The notes: generated by a model not told the origin, from the sequence alone. DNA of 64,000 bases from Paenibacillus qinlingensis (GCF_013204845.1 NZ_JABMKY010000002.1:1-64000); one strand, 5' to 3'. Positions 52,458 through 61,339 are shown, counted from the stretch's first letter. Numbers and translations: made by a program.

Positions 52458-53252
52458 TTAAGATTTTTTATATAAGGCAATATCAAACACTTGATTCGGA
52501 CGTAAAATTGTGTCTACCAACTGCCATTTGAGTTCGTCTACCTTCTGCATTGGGTAATTAAACAATGACTTTAACTGGTTCCCGTAACGCATAGCCACAA
52601 TGACATTTTGATTCGTCAACGCATGCAATTGATCCAAGAGTTCATATTTATTGGAGACTGTTGAACTAAATATGATATGGGTTGCCACTTTAGTGAAATC
52701 GAGATCTTCTACGAACTTTTTTTCTAATCGAATATTTAACTCGCTGCCAATCTGTTTAACAACATGTAATCCAAGCTCAATAGCCTCATCATCTATATCT
52801 ATACCCACAACTTCTGCCCTTGTTCGTTTGGCAATCAGCAGTGGCGTCATTGGGAACGAACCTGAGCCAATAAGTAAGACTTTAGAATCAGCAGTTACCT
52901 GAAAACCTCCAAATTCTTCCTCAATGCATGATTCAATGTTCTTGAAATAGTCAGTTATCTCTATATTTCCATTTCGCAGCTTTAATGATCGATATTTCTC
53001 CATGATGGCAACGCCTTGAGCTGATTTCTTTCTTAATTCCTTCACGAGTTGGGTAAACGCATCAGGTTTCTCCAGTTCCAGCCTTTCCCAGGCATCCCTA
53101 TTGATAGGGTTCGTAATAAAAGCGGAATACGCATTGATCAACTGTTCTAACTCAGTACTATGTAGGAGAGTATGGTCGTAACGTGAAACCATCTCGTCGA
53201 ATTGATGTGAAAATTCAACTAAAGACGCTTGAAACGCAGCTTCTACCTGCAT
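52458..53252 (-). CDS. cntL: Nicotianamine-synthase-like aminobutyryl transferase (CntL-like)
   Basis: 264 residues. SAM-binding fold with KVLLIGSGSFPMTPLLIAKR and VVGIDIDDEAIELG, the bacterial nicotianamine synthase-like pattern. It would transfer one aminobutyrate unit from SAM to (D-)histidine. The N-terminal 100 residues are helical, as in CntL. ATG at 53252 after AGGAGG, 12 bp behind the cntK stop. The gene pair cntL-cntM is diagnostic for opine metallophore loci. Confidence 0.9.
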   Translation of the reverse strand: MQVEAAFQASLVEFSHQFDEMVSRYDHTLLHSTELEQLINAYSAFITNPINRDAWERLELEKPDAFTQLVKELRKKSAQGVAIMEKYRSLKLRNGNIEITDYFKNIESCIEEEFGGFQVTADSKVLLIGSGSFPMTPLLIAKRTRAEVVGIDIDDEAIELGLHVVKQIGSELNIRLEKKFVEDLDFTKVATHIIFSSTVSNKYELLDQLHALTNQNVIVAMRYGNQLKSLFNYPMQKVDELKWQLVDTILRPNQVFDIALYKKS

Positions 53253-53263
53253 TAACTTTCCTC

Positions 53264-54115
53264 CTATGCAATGTAATCATATATATCAATAAATGCTTTG
53301 CCTTGCGCGACAATACCCACAACGCCTTCTATATGAAGACCTGTCAGTTCTTGTTCATGATAGTCAGCATTTACCTGAATAACGCCACCTGGTTGCTTAA
53401 TTTCTGCTACAATCTTTTCTTTATGCTTCCAAGCCAAATAAACCCCTATTGAAGCTGTGCCTGAACCGCATCCTCGTTCCCAGACCATGCTGTCCAGATG
53501 AGGAACATAAATGAGCGGAGCCATTTCACGATTTTTCGCCTTATAAAGTAAGATCCCGATCAAATTAGCTCCACACGTTAATCCAAGCAATTTTGCAAAT
53601 GATTCCGCTTTGTTTCTAATAGATGCAGTAAATTCATCGACTTCGATGACAATGTGAATAAAATCAGGATATCTCACAATGATGATGTCCAACTCGTTGC
53701 CCTCATACTGGATGGTTCGTTCTTCAATTATTTGAGGAATCGGCATCACAACTCTACAATAAAACCCATTTGACTTCCTTTTCACAGAACATGTTATCAA
53801 TTCATCAACCCCTGAAACTTCCAGAACAATTTCAGTCGAATCATTTTGCCCTATACCTCTTTCAGTGGTAATGAAAGCTGCCAGAGCCATGCACGCGTTA
53901 CCGCAAAACTCGCCACCTGCCATTTGCAAATGAGCATCGGCTTTGCTGTTTACAGGCGTTTCAACGAATCCAACTTGTTCTGCATAAACACTATCGTAGG
54001 ACATGAGTTTTGAAGCAATGTGTGTGTACTCATCCATTTTGTGGTTGGATTTTACCAATATTGTCATGTTTTGCGTTGGACTGCACTTAATGAAATCGAC
54101 GATCTGTTTCCCCAC
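53264..54115 (-). CDS. cntK: Histidine racemase of metallophore synthesis (CntK-like, DapF fold)
   Basis: 283 residues. Diaminopimelate-epimerase fold with the two-cysteine racemase site: GGEFCGNACMA (Cys71, with Cys75 nearby) and ERGCGSGTASIG (Cys216). Placed before cntL, it should supply D-histidine, as CntK does in Staphylococcus and Paenibacillus mucilaginosus; the pseudopaline system lacks this gene. GTG start at 54115, six bases after AAAGGAGG. It is not the housekeeping DapF, judging by low similarity in the N-terminal part and its operon position. Confidence 0.9.
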   Translation of the reverse strand: MGKQIVDFIKCSPTQNMTILVKSNHKMDEYTHIASKLMSYDSVYAEQVGFVETPVNSKADAHLQMAGGEFCGNACMALAAFITTERGIGQNDSTEIVLEVSGVDELITCSVKRKSNGFYCRVVMPIPQIIEERTIQYEGNELDIIIVRYPDFIHIVIEVDEFTASIRNKAESFAKLLGLTCGANLIGILLYKAKNREMAPLIYVPHLDSMVWERGCGSGTASIGVYLAWKHKEKIVAEIKQPGGVIQVNADYHEQELTGLHIEGVVGIVAQGKAFIDIYDYIA

Positions 54116-54135
54116 ATCAATCCTCCTTTGTCATT

Positions 54136-54157
54136 TAACAGTAATTATTACGATATA
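54136..54157. promoter_or_regulatory. Zur-box-like site upstream of cntK
   Basis: GTAAT-T-ATTAC (54141-54151) continuing into GATATA; matches the core of the Bacillus Zur consensus TCGTAAT-N-ATTACGA. Located about 25 bases before the cntK start and over a plausible -10 region (TTCACC, 17 bases, TAATTA on the minus strand). Confidence 0.7.
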
Positions 54158-54279
54158 AGAAAGTGGTGAATTTCATTTTCCTCTTTGACGTCTACATTCA
54201 TGAATACCTTCGTGCTCCTTTCAGAGGTGTGTAAAATGAAAATCCCGACAAGCAAGCCCGGATCTTTTGGGGTACAATC

Positions 54280-54429
54280 TTAGCGCGTTTCACGGTGTAG
54301 CGTATGACGCTTTAAACGCGGACAATATTTTTTCAACTCAAGCCGGGAAGGGTTATTTTTCTTATTCTTCGTTGTTGTGTAGTTTCTGTCACCCGTTTCC
54401 GTACATGCCAAAGTAACAACGACTCTCAT
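54280..54429 (-). CDS. rpmG: Ribosomal protein bL33 paralogue lacking the zinc-ribbon cysteines
   Basis: A 49-residue gene, too short for most callers: [20 protein letters not shown], then [20 protein letters not shown] and LHRETR. This is unmistakable bL33. Zinc-binding bL33 has CxxC...CxxC; here the positions read C-T-E-T and C-P-R-L, so the ribbon is broken (a C-minus form that needs no zinc). Such paralogues replace the zinc form under zinc starvation and are repressed by Zur. ATG at 54429 after AGGAGGTGAG, with Zur-like boxes upstream and the cnt operon directly downstream. Confidence 0.9.
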   Translation of the reverse strand: MRVVVTLACTETGDRNYTTTKNKKNNPSRLELKKYCPRLKRHTLHRETR

Positions 54430-54454
54430 GTGTCGATCTCACCTCCTATTATTA

Positions 54455-54473
54455 ATATGTAATTTTTACGATT
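54455..54473. promoter_or_regulatory. Zur-box-like site upstream of rpmG
   Basis: GTAAT-T-TTTAC-GATT (from 54459) matches the Zur core with one mismatch (TTTAC for ATTAC). It lies 30 bases before the rpmG start codon. Confidence 0.6.
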
Positions 54474-54561
54474 AAATTCCAAGAGAAAAGCAAACACTTG
54501 GTTTGCTTCTAATTTAGTGCATTTCGTTACGCTTCTCAGGTGATAGGTCATATCATTTATT

Positions 54562-54580
54562 AATAGTAATAATTACGTTT
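54562..54580. promoter_or_regulatory. Third Zur-box-like site
   Basis: GTAAT-A-ATTAC (54566-54576), a perfect core followed by GTTTAA, about 100 bp upstream of the rpmG-proximal box. It could strengthen repression of the same operon by a second Zur dimer. Confidence 0.6.
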
Positions 54581-54665
54581 AACAAAACAAATATATCCAC
54601 TTTTGAATACAATGTCAATCATAAATATTCAGACTTTGCAGGATAAAATTCAGCCGCTAACAAAA

Positions 54666-54697
54666 AAACACCAACCAACTTGTGGTGGTGTGTGTTT
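54666..54697 (-). terminator. Possible terminator after the SDR gene
   Basis: ACACCAaCCA / TGGTGGTGT imperfect stem with T7 run on the minus strand (GGTGTTTTTTTG), downstream of the SDR stop. Confidence 0.45.
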
Positions 54698-54763
54698 ATC
54701 ATTGCTTTTTTTGCAAAAAATCAATCGATTTAGGTCCAGGAATGTCTTCAGCCTTCTGACTTT

Positions 54764-55543
54764 CTATTGTGTCTTGCTCAGCATGTGGTCCACAGTCTTA
54801 CTAAGCTGGCTAAAAATAAAATTAGGCGCTATTCGGTTCATCATTTTTAAAGCATTGCTTTGGCCGGGCCGGATTTCGTATCGGTCACTCTCCATTCCTT
54901 TAATCGCAAAACTCACCATATCAGTGACTAGCATCGCCTTTGAACCTGCCATATCTGCCGGATCGAATGTATCCACCAGTGGAGTTTTTGTCAACGGCGG
55001 AGCCAGTTCAAATACTTTGACCTTGGTTTTTTTTAGCTGTGCTCTGAGTGAAAGCGTATAAGAATGAATACCGGCCTTCGCTGCGCAATAAATGGGCGAG
55101 ATCGGAAGAGGCACGAACGCAAGGCCTGATGAGACATTTAGGATCGCAGCCGAATCTTGCGCTTTCAAATGCGATAAAAATTGCTGCACCATCCAGATCG
55201 GACCACTGAGGTTCGTTTCGATCTCGCTGTTCAAATCCTCTAGGTCGTTACCCGCAGTATGAAGATTTATTCTTCGCATAACCCCTGCGTTATTGATTAA
55301 GACATTGAGCTTGGGAAATTGCTGCACCACCGTATCATACAATGCTGCAATCGCTTGAGGATCTCCCGCATCGCTCTGAAACGTATGTACCATTGGCAGC
55401 TTTTTCTTAGTCGCATCAAGCCTAGCTTGATCCCGCCCCGTGATAATAACGGTATTCCCGAGATTCAGCAACTGACTTGCAAATTCGAAGCCAATGCCGG
55501 ATGAACCGCCCGTAACAAGAACCGTATTGCCGCTCATTTTCAT
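54764..55543 (-). CDS. Short-chain dehydrogenase/reductase, DltE-like
   Basis: 259 residues. Classical SDR: NAD(P)-binding TGGSSGIG at 11-18, LINNAGVM, catalytic Ser (NVSSGLAF), Tyr-x-x-x-Lys as YCAAKAG, and the ELAPPLTKTPL region typical of DltE-type SDRs, whose substrates are unknown. ATG at 55543 with a weak GGGACGGG before it. Single gene. An inverted repeat at 55586-55620 lies in its promoter region. Confidence 0.88.
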   Translation of the reverse strand: MKMSGNTVLVTGGSSGIGFEFASQLLNLGNTVIITGRDQARLDATKKKLPMVHTFQSDAGDPQAIAALYDTVVQQFPKLNVLINNAGVMRRINLHTAGNDLEDLNSEIETNLSGPIWMVQQFLSHLKAQDSAAILNVSSGLAFVPLPISPIYCAAKAGIHSYTLSLRAQLKKTKVKVFELAPPLTKTPLVDTFDPADMAGSKAMLVTDMVSFAIKGMESDRYEIRPGQSNALKMMNRIAPNFIFSQLSKTVDHMLSKTQ

Positions 55544-55585
55544 TAGATTCGACCCGTCCCTTCATTTCCATAAGTAGGATAATTT

Positions 55586-55620
55586 CTACCTATAAGTGTA
55601 CATGAAGTTTTTATAGATAG
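55586..55620. promoter_or_regulatory. Inverted repeat, candidate operator of the SDR gene
   Basis: CTACCTATAA (55586-55595) and TTATAGATAG (55611-55620): nine of ten positions pair, spacer 15. Spacing and place suit a dimeric repressor of the TetR or HxlR type; no such gene is adjacent. Confidence 0.45.
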
Positions 55621-55651
55621 GAAGGCATCCTAAAATTCTATAGCAGTTGTT

Positions 55652-57583
55652 TCATTTCATATAGCGATATTCCAAGAGATTCTTCAAATTTGTGATTTTC
55701 TGCAGCAGCTTTTCTCCAACATTGGTTTCTCTCACCAGCTTCCGCTCTAGTTCTTTGTCCACCAACCTTTTTACAGATAATAGGTCCGTTCCATTACATA
55801 ACACATCTTCTTTTGAATTGAATTTCTGATGAGCAACGAGCTGCATACCAAAAGAATTATACAACAAGGTATATCCGGCAATGCCCGTTGTGGATTGATA
55901 GGCTTTGGAAAAACCGCCGTCAATGACAATCATTTTCCCGTTTGCTTTAACGGGGTTTTCACCACGAATTTCTTTAACTGGCGTGTGGCCGTTAATGATA
56001 TGTCCATGATCCGGATTCATATCAAACTCCTGCAGGATTTTCCGGCAAACCTCCTCATTTTCACGCAAATGATAATAAGGGTTCTTTCTCTCTTTATAGG
56101 TTTCTTTATCTTGGATAAAGTACCGTTCAAAGGTGGTCATTTCTCTCTTTCCAAAAAGTGAGGAACATTCCCCTGTCCAGATGTACCAGACCATATCCGT
56201 TGCCAGATCATCCGTTTCTTCCGGATGCGCAAAGGCGTAACGTAAATAAGATTCAAAAACATCGAGTAGCTTACGGCCCGAATACGTGTTGTCTTCAATC
56301 TGCATTTCTTTCATGTTTCCATCTTCATCCAAAGGAATACAACCGTGAAATAATAAATTCCCGTTGTATTTTAAATAAAGGCTGCCCTTTTTCATAAAAA
56401 AATTCATATGTCTGGCCAGCTTTTCGGAATGCTGTACCGAGAATAGCAGCTTTTCCATTACCTGCTGTTCTTCCTCCAACAATTGTTCGGGGAACTGCGG
56501 ATTTACTGTAGCAAAACAGGTGTTTTCCAGAGGGTATGTTTTTCCGCCGATTTTAATTTCATTTTTGACGTAATCGATCTGATCAAGTAAAAGCCTTTCA
56601 GACATATTAAAGTAAGAGCGTCTCTTGATAATTGGGATTTCTAGCTTAAACTGGATCATCGCAATGGCCTGATGAATTTTAGTAATCTGCTGGATTTCCT
56701 GATCCGAACTGTTATGGTCGGACTGCAGCTTCGGTCTAAAGACAGGATTGTCGTCATAGTATTTCTCAGCCAAGTTCAGTAGTGGGCGAAGATTGATGCC
56801 ATAAACATCCTCGATGATGTCCAAATTGTCATATCTGGCGCAGATTCGGATAATATTCGCAAGGCAGACCAACGAACCCGAATAGGCGCCTATCCACAAG
56901 ACATCATGGTTCCCCCATTGAATGTCTACAGAATGGTAGTTGATCAGCGTGTCCATAATTTTATCGGGAGCTGGTCCACGGTCATAGATATCTCCGACCA
57001 CATGAAGATGGTCAACCACTAGGCTCTGAGTCGTATAAGCAAGACCGATGATGAGCTTATCCGCCTGTCCCAAAGTAATAATTTGTCGGTATATTTCTTC
57101 ATAATAGGGGTCTTTATTGTTGGTCAAATCCGTCTTGTATAGAAGCTCTTCTACAATATATACAAACTGCTCTGGCAGAGCTCTACGCAATTTCGAGCGG
57201 GTATATTTGGAAGAGGCATTAGAAATAAGCAAAAGCATTTGTTCAATTGTTTGTCTGTACCATCGGTTCAATGCTTGCTTATTGCACAGGCTTTCTTTAA
57301 CCAGTTGAATCTTTTCTTCCGGATAATAAACTAACGCCGTAAAATCATTGATTTCATGATCCGTCCAAACCTCACGGAACAAGGTTTTGATTTTCTCTTT
57401 TACGGTACCCGATCCGTTTCTAAGTACATGCTGAAAAGCATGAAACTCCCCATGCAAATCACTGACAAAATGCTCAGTTCCCTTAGGAAGATTGGAGATC
57501 GCTTCAAGGTTAATGATTTCTGTTACAACCTTTTCTTCCGTATCATATATCTGGGCCAATAAATCTAGAAACTGCACATCCAA
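55652..57583 (-). CDS. fbp: Fructose-1,6-bisphosphatase class III
   Basis: 643 residues, the usual length for the Firmicutes-type FBPase III of gluconeogenesis. A calcineurin-like metallophosphatase core is seen: SDLHGEF (Asp42, His44), GDIYDRG (198-203), GNHD (224-227), and a later GHTPVK with metal His. TTG start at 57583, nine bases after AAGGGGG. No operon partner. Confidence 0.95.
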   Translation of the reverse strand: MDVQFLDLLAQIYDTEEKVVTEIINLEAISNLPKGTEHFVSDLHGEFHAFQHVLRNGSGTVKEKIKTLFREVWTDHEINDFTALVYYPEEKIQLVKESLCNKQALNRWYRQTIEQMLLLISNASSKYTRSKLRRALPEQFVYIVEELLYKTDLTNNKDPYYEEIYRQIITLGQADKLIIGLAYTTQSLVVDHLHVVGDIYDRGPAPDKIMDTLINYHSVDIQWGNHDVLWIGAYSGSLVCLANIIRICARYDNLDIIEDVYGINLRPLLNLAEKYYDDNPVFRPKLQSDHNSSDQEIQQITKIHQAIAMIQFKLEIPIIKRRSYFNMSERLLLDQIDYVKNEIKIGGKTYPLENTCFATVNPQFPEQLLEEEQQVMEKLLFSVQHSEKLARHMNFFMKKGSLYLKYNGNLLFHGCIPLDEDGNMKEMQIEDNTYSGRKLLDVFESYLRYAFAHPEETDDLATDMVWYIWTGECSSLFGKREMTTFERYFIQDKETYKERKNPYYHLRENEEVCRKILQEFDMNPDHGHIINGHTPVKEIRGENPVKANGKMIVIDGGFSKAYQSTTGIAGYTLLYNSFGMQLVAHQKFNSKEDVLCNGTDLLSVKRLVDKELERKLVRETNVGEKLLQKITNLKNLLEYRYMK

Positions 57584-57772
57584 AACAAAATTCCCCCTTC
57601 AAGAAATATGGTGATGTATAAGAGGTTTATTAAATGGGGCTAGCCGCCGCGTACCTTTAATTACGTGTAATCAGTTAAGGAAAAAACATTAGGTTTCCTT
57701 TGAATTCCTACTAACTACTATTATTACTAAAACTTCCCACTCTATCCTACCCATTACTTGAGAAAAGGCAAC

Positions 57773-57797
57773 CAATCCACCTGGACCGGCTGCCTTT
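57773..57797. repeat. Hairpin of the dispersed intergenic family
   Basis: AAAGGCAaCC / GGcTGCCTTT after CCATTACTTGAG; placed between fbp and the kinase gene, probably acting as terminator of the kinase gene (minus strand). Same TTGAGAAAAGGCAACC opening as at 33548. No gene is seen in 57584-57819. Confidence 0.5.
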
Positions 57798-57819
57798 GCA
57801 TCTTGTTTTTGAACAATCG

Positions 57820-58623
57820 TTATGTGTACATTAGATTCCGCTGTATTAGAACTAGTAGCTTACGTTGCTCCTCTTCTGGAATGCTCTCGCCTAGGCGTGC
57901 TGCCATCAAGGGAATCTCCCACTTCGTGAGCTCTTCCTTATTGAAACCGGTCTGTTCAAGATATGCGTCTTCGTAACTTTTCAGCAATATGGTTCGAGTA
58001 TGAGCAAACGTTTGACTGACGACTTCTGGAAGCTCTATTGGCAAGACTGCATGCTGAAGTAACATGATCGTCCTTGCTGCATCGGCTTGTGCGGGTCCAT
58101 ATGCTGCAGTCATCCAATCGATTACAACAGGTCCCTCCTGACTTAAGAGTACATTGCCAGGGTGATAATCGCCATGACAAAGTTGATTCCCATCAGATAG
58201 ATCGGCCAAACAATTTACGATCGCTTCTCGAAATGGCTCAAATCCGGGGTGACGAATGTGATTAATTGTATCAGCCAATCGACTTTTAAAAGATTGCAAA
58301 TGTTCGTAAGCCTTGACTCTTTGTAGCTTGATTTGTATCTGAGCTAGCTGGCGGCCGCATTCTGCAGCTTGTTCCGGCTTTCCTAGCAGAATCTCCAACA
58401 TAGAAGGCCCCTTAATTCTCTCATAAGCAAGCCCAGTTAATCCGTCGATTTCCACTGTGCCATAAAATGTCGGAGCGCCTACTTCTAATTTTTCAATAAT
58501 ATGGCTGATCCCTTCCTCTAATCTTAGTAATTTGGGGTCATGGAATACTTTAAGGACTTGATCAGACCCTAATACATAAATATTCGCAGTATTGCCGCTG
58601 CCAATCCGTTCTCCCAGTCCCAT
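57820..58623 (-). CDS. Aminoglycoside-phosphotransferase-family kinase
   Basis: 267 residues of the APH/choline-kinase fold: Gly-rich loop RIGSGNTANIYVLG, Lys25 in VLKVFHD, Brenner motif CHGDYHPGN (149-157, catalytic Asp152), and VVIDW (Asp169). The short LCHGDYHPGNVLL version is found in many uncharacterised Bacillales kinases; antibiotic modification should not be assumed. ATG at 58623, weak GGTTGGTG before it. Confidence 0.87.
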   Translation of the reverse strand: MGLGERIGSGNTANIYVLGSDQVLKVFHDPKLLRLEEGISHIIEKLEVGAPTFYGTVEIDGLTGLAYERIKGPSMLEILLGKPEQAAECGRQLAQIQIKLQRVKAYEHLQSFKSRLADTINHIRHPGFEPFREAIVNCLADLSDGNQLCHGDYHPGNVLLSQEGPVVIDWMTAAYGPAQADAARTIMLLQHAVLPIELPEVVSQTFAHTRTILLKSYEDAYLEQTGFNKEELTKWEIPLMAARLGESIPEEEQRKLLVLIQRNLMYT

Positions 58624-58683
58624 GAGTCACCAACCATTTCTATATATTGTGATAAAGCACTTTTACAACTTGTTCGTTACCAT

Positions 58684-59343
58684 TCAAACAAATTTTGCGA
58701 TTTCTTTAAAGGAACGTCTTCTTTTAGGGCGTCCTTCCCTTACACGATATCCGAAGGCCACCATGACACTTAAGCTAAATTCATCATTCCCCAGAAGTCC
58801 TCTCTTTTGAAGGAGGTTATTCACCGCATCTAAGTCGAAGCCTTCAATAGGAGATGAATCTACGCGAATATGCGCTGCTGCCGTCATCATATTTCCGAGT
58901 GCAAGGTAAGTTTGTTTGGAGGACCAGTCAAGCAAAGTTCTTTCAGAATCTAAATGCAGATCATGATAAAACTGTTCGTAAGCAGGTCTCATTTTATTTA
59001 ATACTTCCAATGGCATCTGCAGAATTTGAGTTTGTTGTTCGATTAAATAAGGAGAATCAAACGTTAGACCTTTTCTAGCCAAAATGATTACAAAATGACT
59101 CGATGTAGGAAGTTGTCTCATGGCACCAGACACATGTGGAGCTAATTTTTTTCTAAATTCAGGGCTCTGTACAACAAGAAATCTCCACGGCTCATTGCCC
59201 CCTGAACTTGGGGATAACCGACCAGCCTCTAGAATAAATTGAAAATCTTCTTCAGAGATTTTTTTCTCGGGGTCGAATTCTTTTGTAGCATGTCTGTAAT
59301 TGAAGGTTTCTAACATCTCTAATTTTCTTACTGTTCTATCCAT
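58684..59343 (-). CDS. Nitroreductase-family FMN oxidoreductase
   Basis: 219 residues of the nitroreductase fold: FNYRHATKEFDPEKKISEEDF (FMN phosphate-binding Arg), AGRLSPSSGGNEPWRFLVV, and the C-terminal VMVAFGYRVREGRPKRRRS. Similar to YfkO/HypO of B. subtilis, an NAD(P)H nitroreductase induced by hypochlorite and disulfide stress under HypR. An HxlR-type gene is transcribed divergently, which supports that analogy. ATG at 59343 after GGGAGAAAA. Confidence 0.9.
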   Translation of the reverse strand: MDRTVRKLEMLETFNYRHATKEFDPEKKISEEDFQFILEAGRLSPSSGGNEPWRFLVVQSPEFRKKLAPHVSGAMRQLPTSSHFVIILARKGLTFDSPYLIEQQTQILQMPLEVLNKMRPAYEQFYHDLHLDSERTLLDWSSKQTYLALGNMMTAAAHIRVDSSPIEGFDLDAVNNLLQKRGLLGNDEFSLSVMVAFGYRVREGRPKRRRSFKEIAKFV

Positions 59344-59496
59344 TTTTCTCCCACTTTCTAATACTAGTTATTTTAATATATAAAAAGTCCAGATTCCATG
59401 TTTCAATTAGGACGGCATGTGAAAACTGCAATCGCCTTGGAGTCAACTATAGCAGGTATTTATTTTCTTCATAAGAAGGCAATTATTATAAACAAG

Positions 59497-59512
59497 CTTT
59501 AGAAAAGTAAAG
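59497..59512. promoter_or_regulatory. CTTTA-N6-TAAAG inverted repeat, candidate HxlR operator
   Basis: CTTTA-GAAAAG-TAAAG in the nitroreductase/HxlR intergenic region. The same pattern occurs at 60297-60314 and 63447-63464, all within the two HxlR modules. A half-site ACTTTA is also at 59654, close to the HxlR gene. Confidence 0.5.
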
Positions 59513-59537
59513 TGATGCTTCTAGGTTTTTCATAGAA

Positions 59538-59571
59538 AGAAGCAGACAACTAAGATCAGATGTCTGCTTCT
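59538..59571. terminator. Hairpin between divergent genes
   Basis: AGAAGCAGACA / TGTCTGCTTCT stem followed by TATTTATAAT. Odd place for a terminator, since both flanking genes start here; it may be a member of the dispersed hairpin family or mark a lost gene. Confidence 0.5.
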
Positions 59572-59701
59572 ATTTATAATTAATATGATTTAATTGGAAA
59601 ATAACCCCAGTGACTTTTTGAACTCGTTTTATTATAGTTTATTTCCAATTACTACTTTACTTTTTATTCTAATACTATAAAACGAATGCGAGATGATAAA
59701 T

Positions 59702-60049
59702 ATGGAGTGTTCAAAGGTTGAGAATACATGTGTTGCGTCAATATCTGAAGTTTTGCAATTTTTCTCTGGGAAATGGACTTTTCTAGTGTTAACTGAGCTA
59801 TTAAAGGAACCTCAGCGTTTTAATCAATTACGAAGAAATTTAGATAACGTAAATACAAAAGGTTTAACAGATACATTACGTAATCTAGAACAACACGAAA
59901 TGATAAGACGCGAAGTGTTTCCGACTGTCCCCGTCACAGTCGAATATTCAATTAGTGAGAAAGGAAAAGCCTTTTCGAAAGTGTTTAACGAAATTAATCG
60001 TTGGAAAACCGAATGGGATTCTCCTATTCAACAATTTAAGTCCCTCTAG
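59702..60049 (+). CDS. HxlR/HypR-type winged-helix regulator (copy 1)
   Basis: 115 residues from ATG 59702 (MECSKVENTC). An ATG three codons earlier is open, but the paralogue at 63080 begins at the equivalent position. Winged HTH: FFSGKWTFLVLTELLKEPQRF, NQLRRNLDNVNTKGLTDTLRNLEQHEMIRR, TVPVTVEYSISEKGKA. The N-terminal Cys10 is conserved in both copies and corresponds to the redox-sensing Cys of DUF24 regulators such as HypR. Copies 1 and 2 agree at about 80 of 108 positions. Divergent from the nitroreductase gene. Confidence 0.9.
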   Translation: MECSKVENTCVASISEVLQFFSGKWTFLVLTELLKEPQRFNQLRRNLDNVNTKGLTDTLRNLEQHEMIRREVFPTVPVTVEYSISEKGKAFSKVFNEINRWKTEWDSPIQQFKSL

Positions 60050-60296
60050 TAATCCTACCAAGATATCTTCCGAATTTCATTTATGCAGTTAATAGTTAAT
60101 GATATTAAGTGTTGGAGAACCTAGGTTTTATTTAAACTATATCGGTTGCAATTAGTCCTAGTGGAATTATTCCCTTGGGGCTTTTTGCATATACGACGAA
60201 TTGTAAATGTTCGAGTTAAAGTATGTGAATGTATATTTGGCACCAAATCGTATTCAGAATAAGATAGAAAATTGTTTAATGAATACTAGTTGTATA

Positions 60297-60314
60297 ACTT
60301 TATTTTTCTAAAGC
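60297..60314. promoter_or_regulatory. ACTTTA-N6-TAAAGC inverted repeat
   Basis: ACTTTA-TTTTTC-TAAAGC, matching the HxlR-module repeat pattern, about 200 bp upstream of the SnoaL-like gene. It might place that gene under one of the HxlR regulators. Confidence 0.4.
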
Positions 60315-60347
60315 ATATATAAAAAAATAGCCTCCTTATGAAATTAA

Positions 60348-60446
60348 AGAATACCTGCTATAGTTATTTCCGAGGCGATCGAAGCTTCACCTACTATCCT
60401 GAAGAGAAGAGGTTATTCACATATGTGGCAGATTACTCAATCATAG
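60348..60446 (+). pseudogene. C-terminal fragment of an unidentified protein
   Basis: In a 466-bp stretch without an intact gene, a plus-strand frame reads IPAIVISEAIEASPTILKRR then GYSHMWQITQS before TAG. The sequence has the look of a real protein C-terminus (it vaguely resembles the end of a GNAT acetyltransferase) but is preceded at once by a stop. Probably a relic. Confidence 0.35.
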
Positions 60447-60516
60447 TTGAACAGCTTTTAAATCAAAGTATCATGGTTTTCTTTACCATTTAAAAATAGA
60501 AGGAGATTGATATATT

Positions 60517-61053
60517 ATGACAAACACTATAAATAATGAGCAAGAAAATCTAATCAATAGACTTATTCAACTTGAACAAAAATCCCAACGATTAGAGGAC
60601 ATCGAAGAGATAAAAAAACTGAAAGCCCGTTATTTCCGTTTTGTCGATGAGAAAAAATGGACGGATTTTGGGGATCTTTTTACGGCTGATGCCACACTTA
60701 TTTCACAAGGCCAAGATTTTTCTGCTGGTGGCGGGCAAGCTTACGGTAAAATGATCGGAGATCTTGTGGGTAAAGCACCTACGGTACACCATGGACATAT
60801 GCCCGAGATAGATATTATCGATAAGGATAACGCCAAAGGTATTTGGTCTATAGAGGATTTATTAACCTTCCCTGACGCGAAGGATGCATATCCGGGGCAT
60901 AACGGGTATGGGCAATACCGAGAAATGTATAGAAAAGAGAATGGCACCTGGAAAATCAGCAGCACGGAACTAACGCGATTCCGAATGGATCCTCTTAAGA
61001 ACTGGGATCCAAATACGGATCCTGTAACTGGACAACCTGTAACTAGTAAGTAA
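60517..61053 (+). CDS. SnoaL-like (NTF2-fold) protein
   Basis: 178 residues: a coiled helix at 5-45 (LINRLIQLEQKSQRLEDIEEIKKLKARYF), then the SnoaL_4-type core (FVDEKKWTDFGDLFTADATL, APTVHHGHMPEIDIID, AKGIWSIEDLL, YREMYRKENGTWKISSTELTRFRMD). The His pair HHGHMP is typical of the scytalone-dehydratase/bile-acid dehydratase-like NTF2 group. Likely a small-molecule isomerase or dehydratase. ATG at 60517 after AGAAGGAGATTG; terminator follows. Confidence 0.87.
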   Translation: MTNTINNEQENLINRLIQLEQKSQRLEDIEEIKKLKARYFRFVDEKKWTDFGDLFTADATLISQGQDFSAGGGQAYGKMIGDLVGKAPTVHHGHMPEIDIIDKDNAKGIWSIEDLLTFPDAKDAYPGHNGYGQYREMYRKENGTWKISSTELTRFRMDPLKNWDPNTDPVTGQPVTSK

Positions 61054-61087
61054 TTCTGCGCCCCAATAGATGTGGAATAAACAAACT

Positions 61088-61126
61088 AACCCCTTTGGAG
61101 GCTCAAAACTGAGCTCCAAAGGGGTT
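61088..61126 (+). terminator. Terminator after the SnoaL-like gene
   Basis: AACCCCTTTGGAG / CTCCAAAGGGGTT, 13-bp perfect stem with an inner CTC/GAG pair; followed by TACTTGC. Weak T run but strong stem. Confidence 0.7.
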
Positions 61127-61250
61127 ACTTGCATGAACGTATATGTAACTAGATGGATGGCATTCTTGTGTATCAAACCGCGGCGGTTTTATCTTCATGA
61201 TCTTTTTCTACATATACTTTAGAAAATAACATCTCGCTCCGGACACATGT

Positions 61251-61286
61251 AAAAGAGCGATCACCATAAAGGTGGTCGCTCTTTTA
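61251..61286 (-). terminator. Terminator of the MFS - SDR-remnant unit
   Basis: AAAAGAGCGAcCACC / GGTGaTCGCTCTTTT stem, T-rich end in both directions. It lies 54 bp after the stop of the decayed SDR gene on the minus strand. Confidence 0.8.
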
Positions 61287-61339
61287 GTTTTCACTCAGAG
61301 ATCACTACGGGGCTTATGTTCAATTTACGCAATGCCTGC

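Noticed and set aside
54150-54220. Minus-strand frame KVFMNVDVKEENEIHHF between rpmG and cntK that faintly recalls ribosomal protein bL31
   Set aside because: Too short and the resemblance too weak; not separable from chance.
54237-54284. 15-codon plus-strand frame [15 protein letters not shown] after GAGGTGTG
   Set aside because: It runs antisense to the bL33 gene end and is too short to support; possibly chance.
57820-58623. Calling the APH-fold kinase an aminoglycoside resistance gene
   Set aside because: The Brenner motif shows the kinase fold only; nothing links it to a drug substrate.
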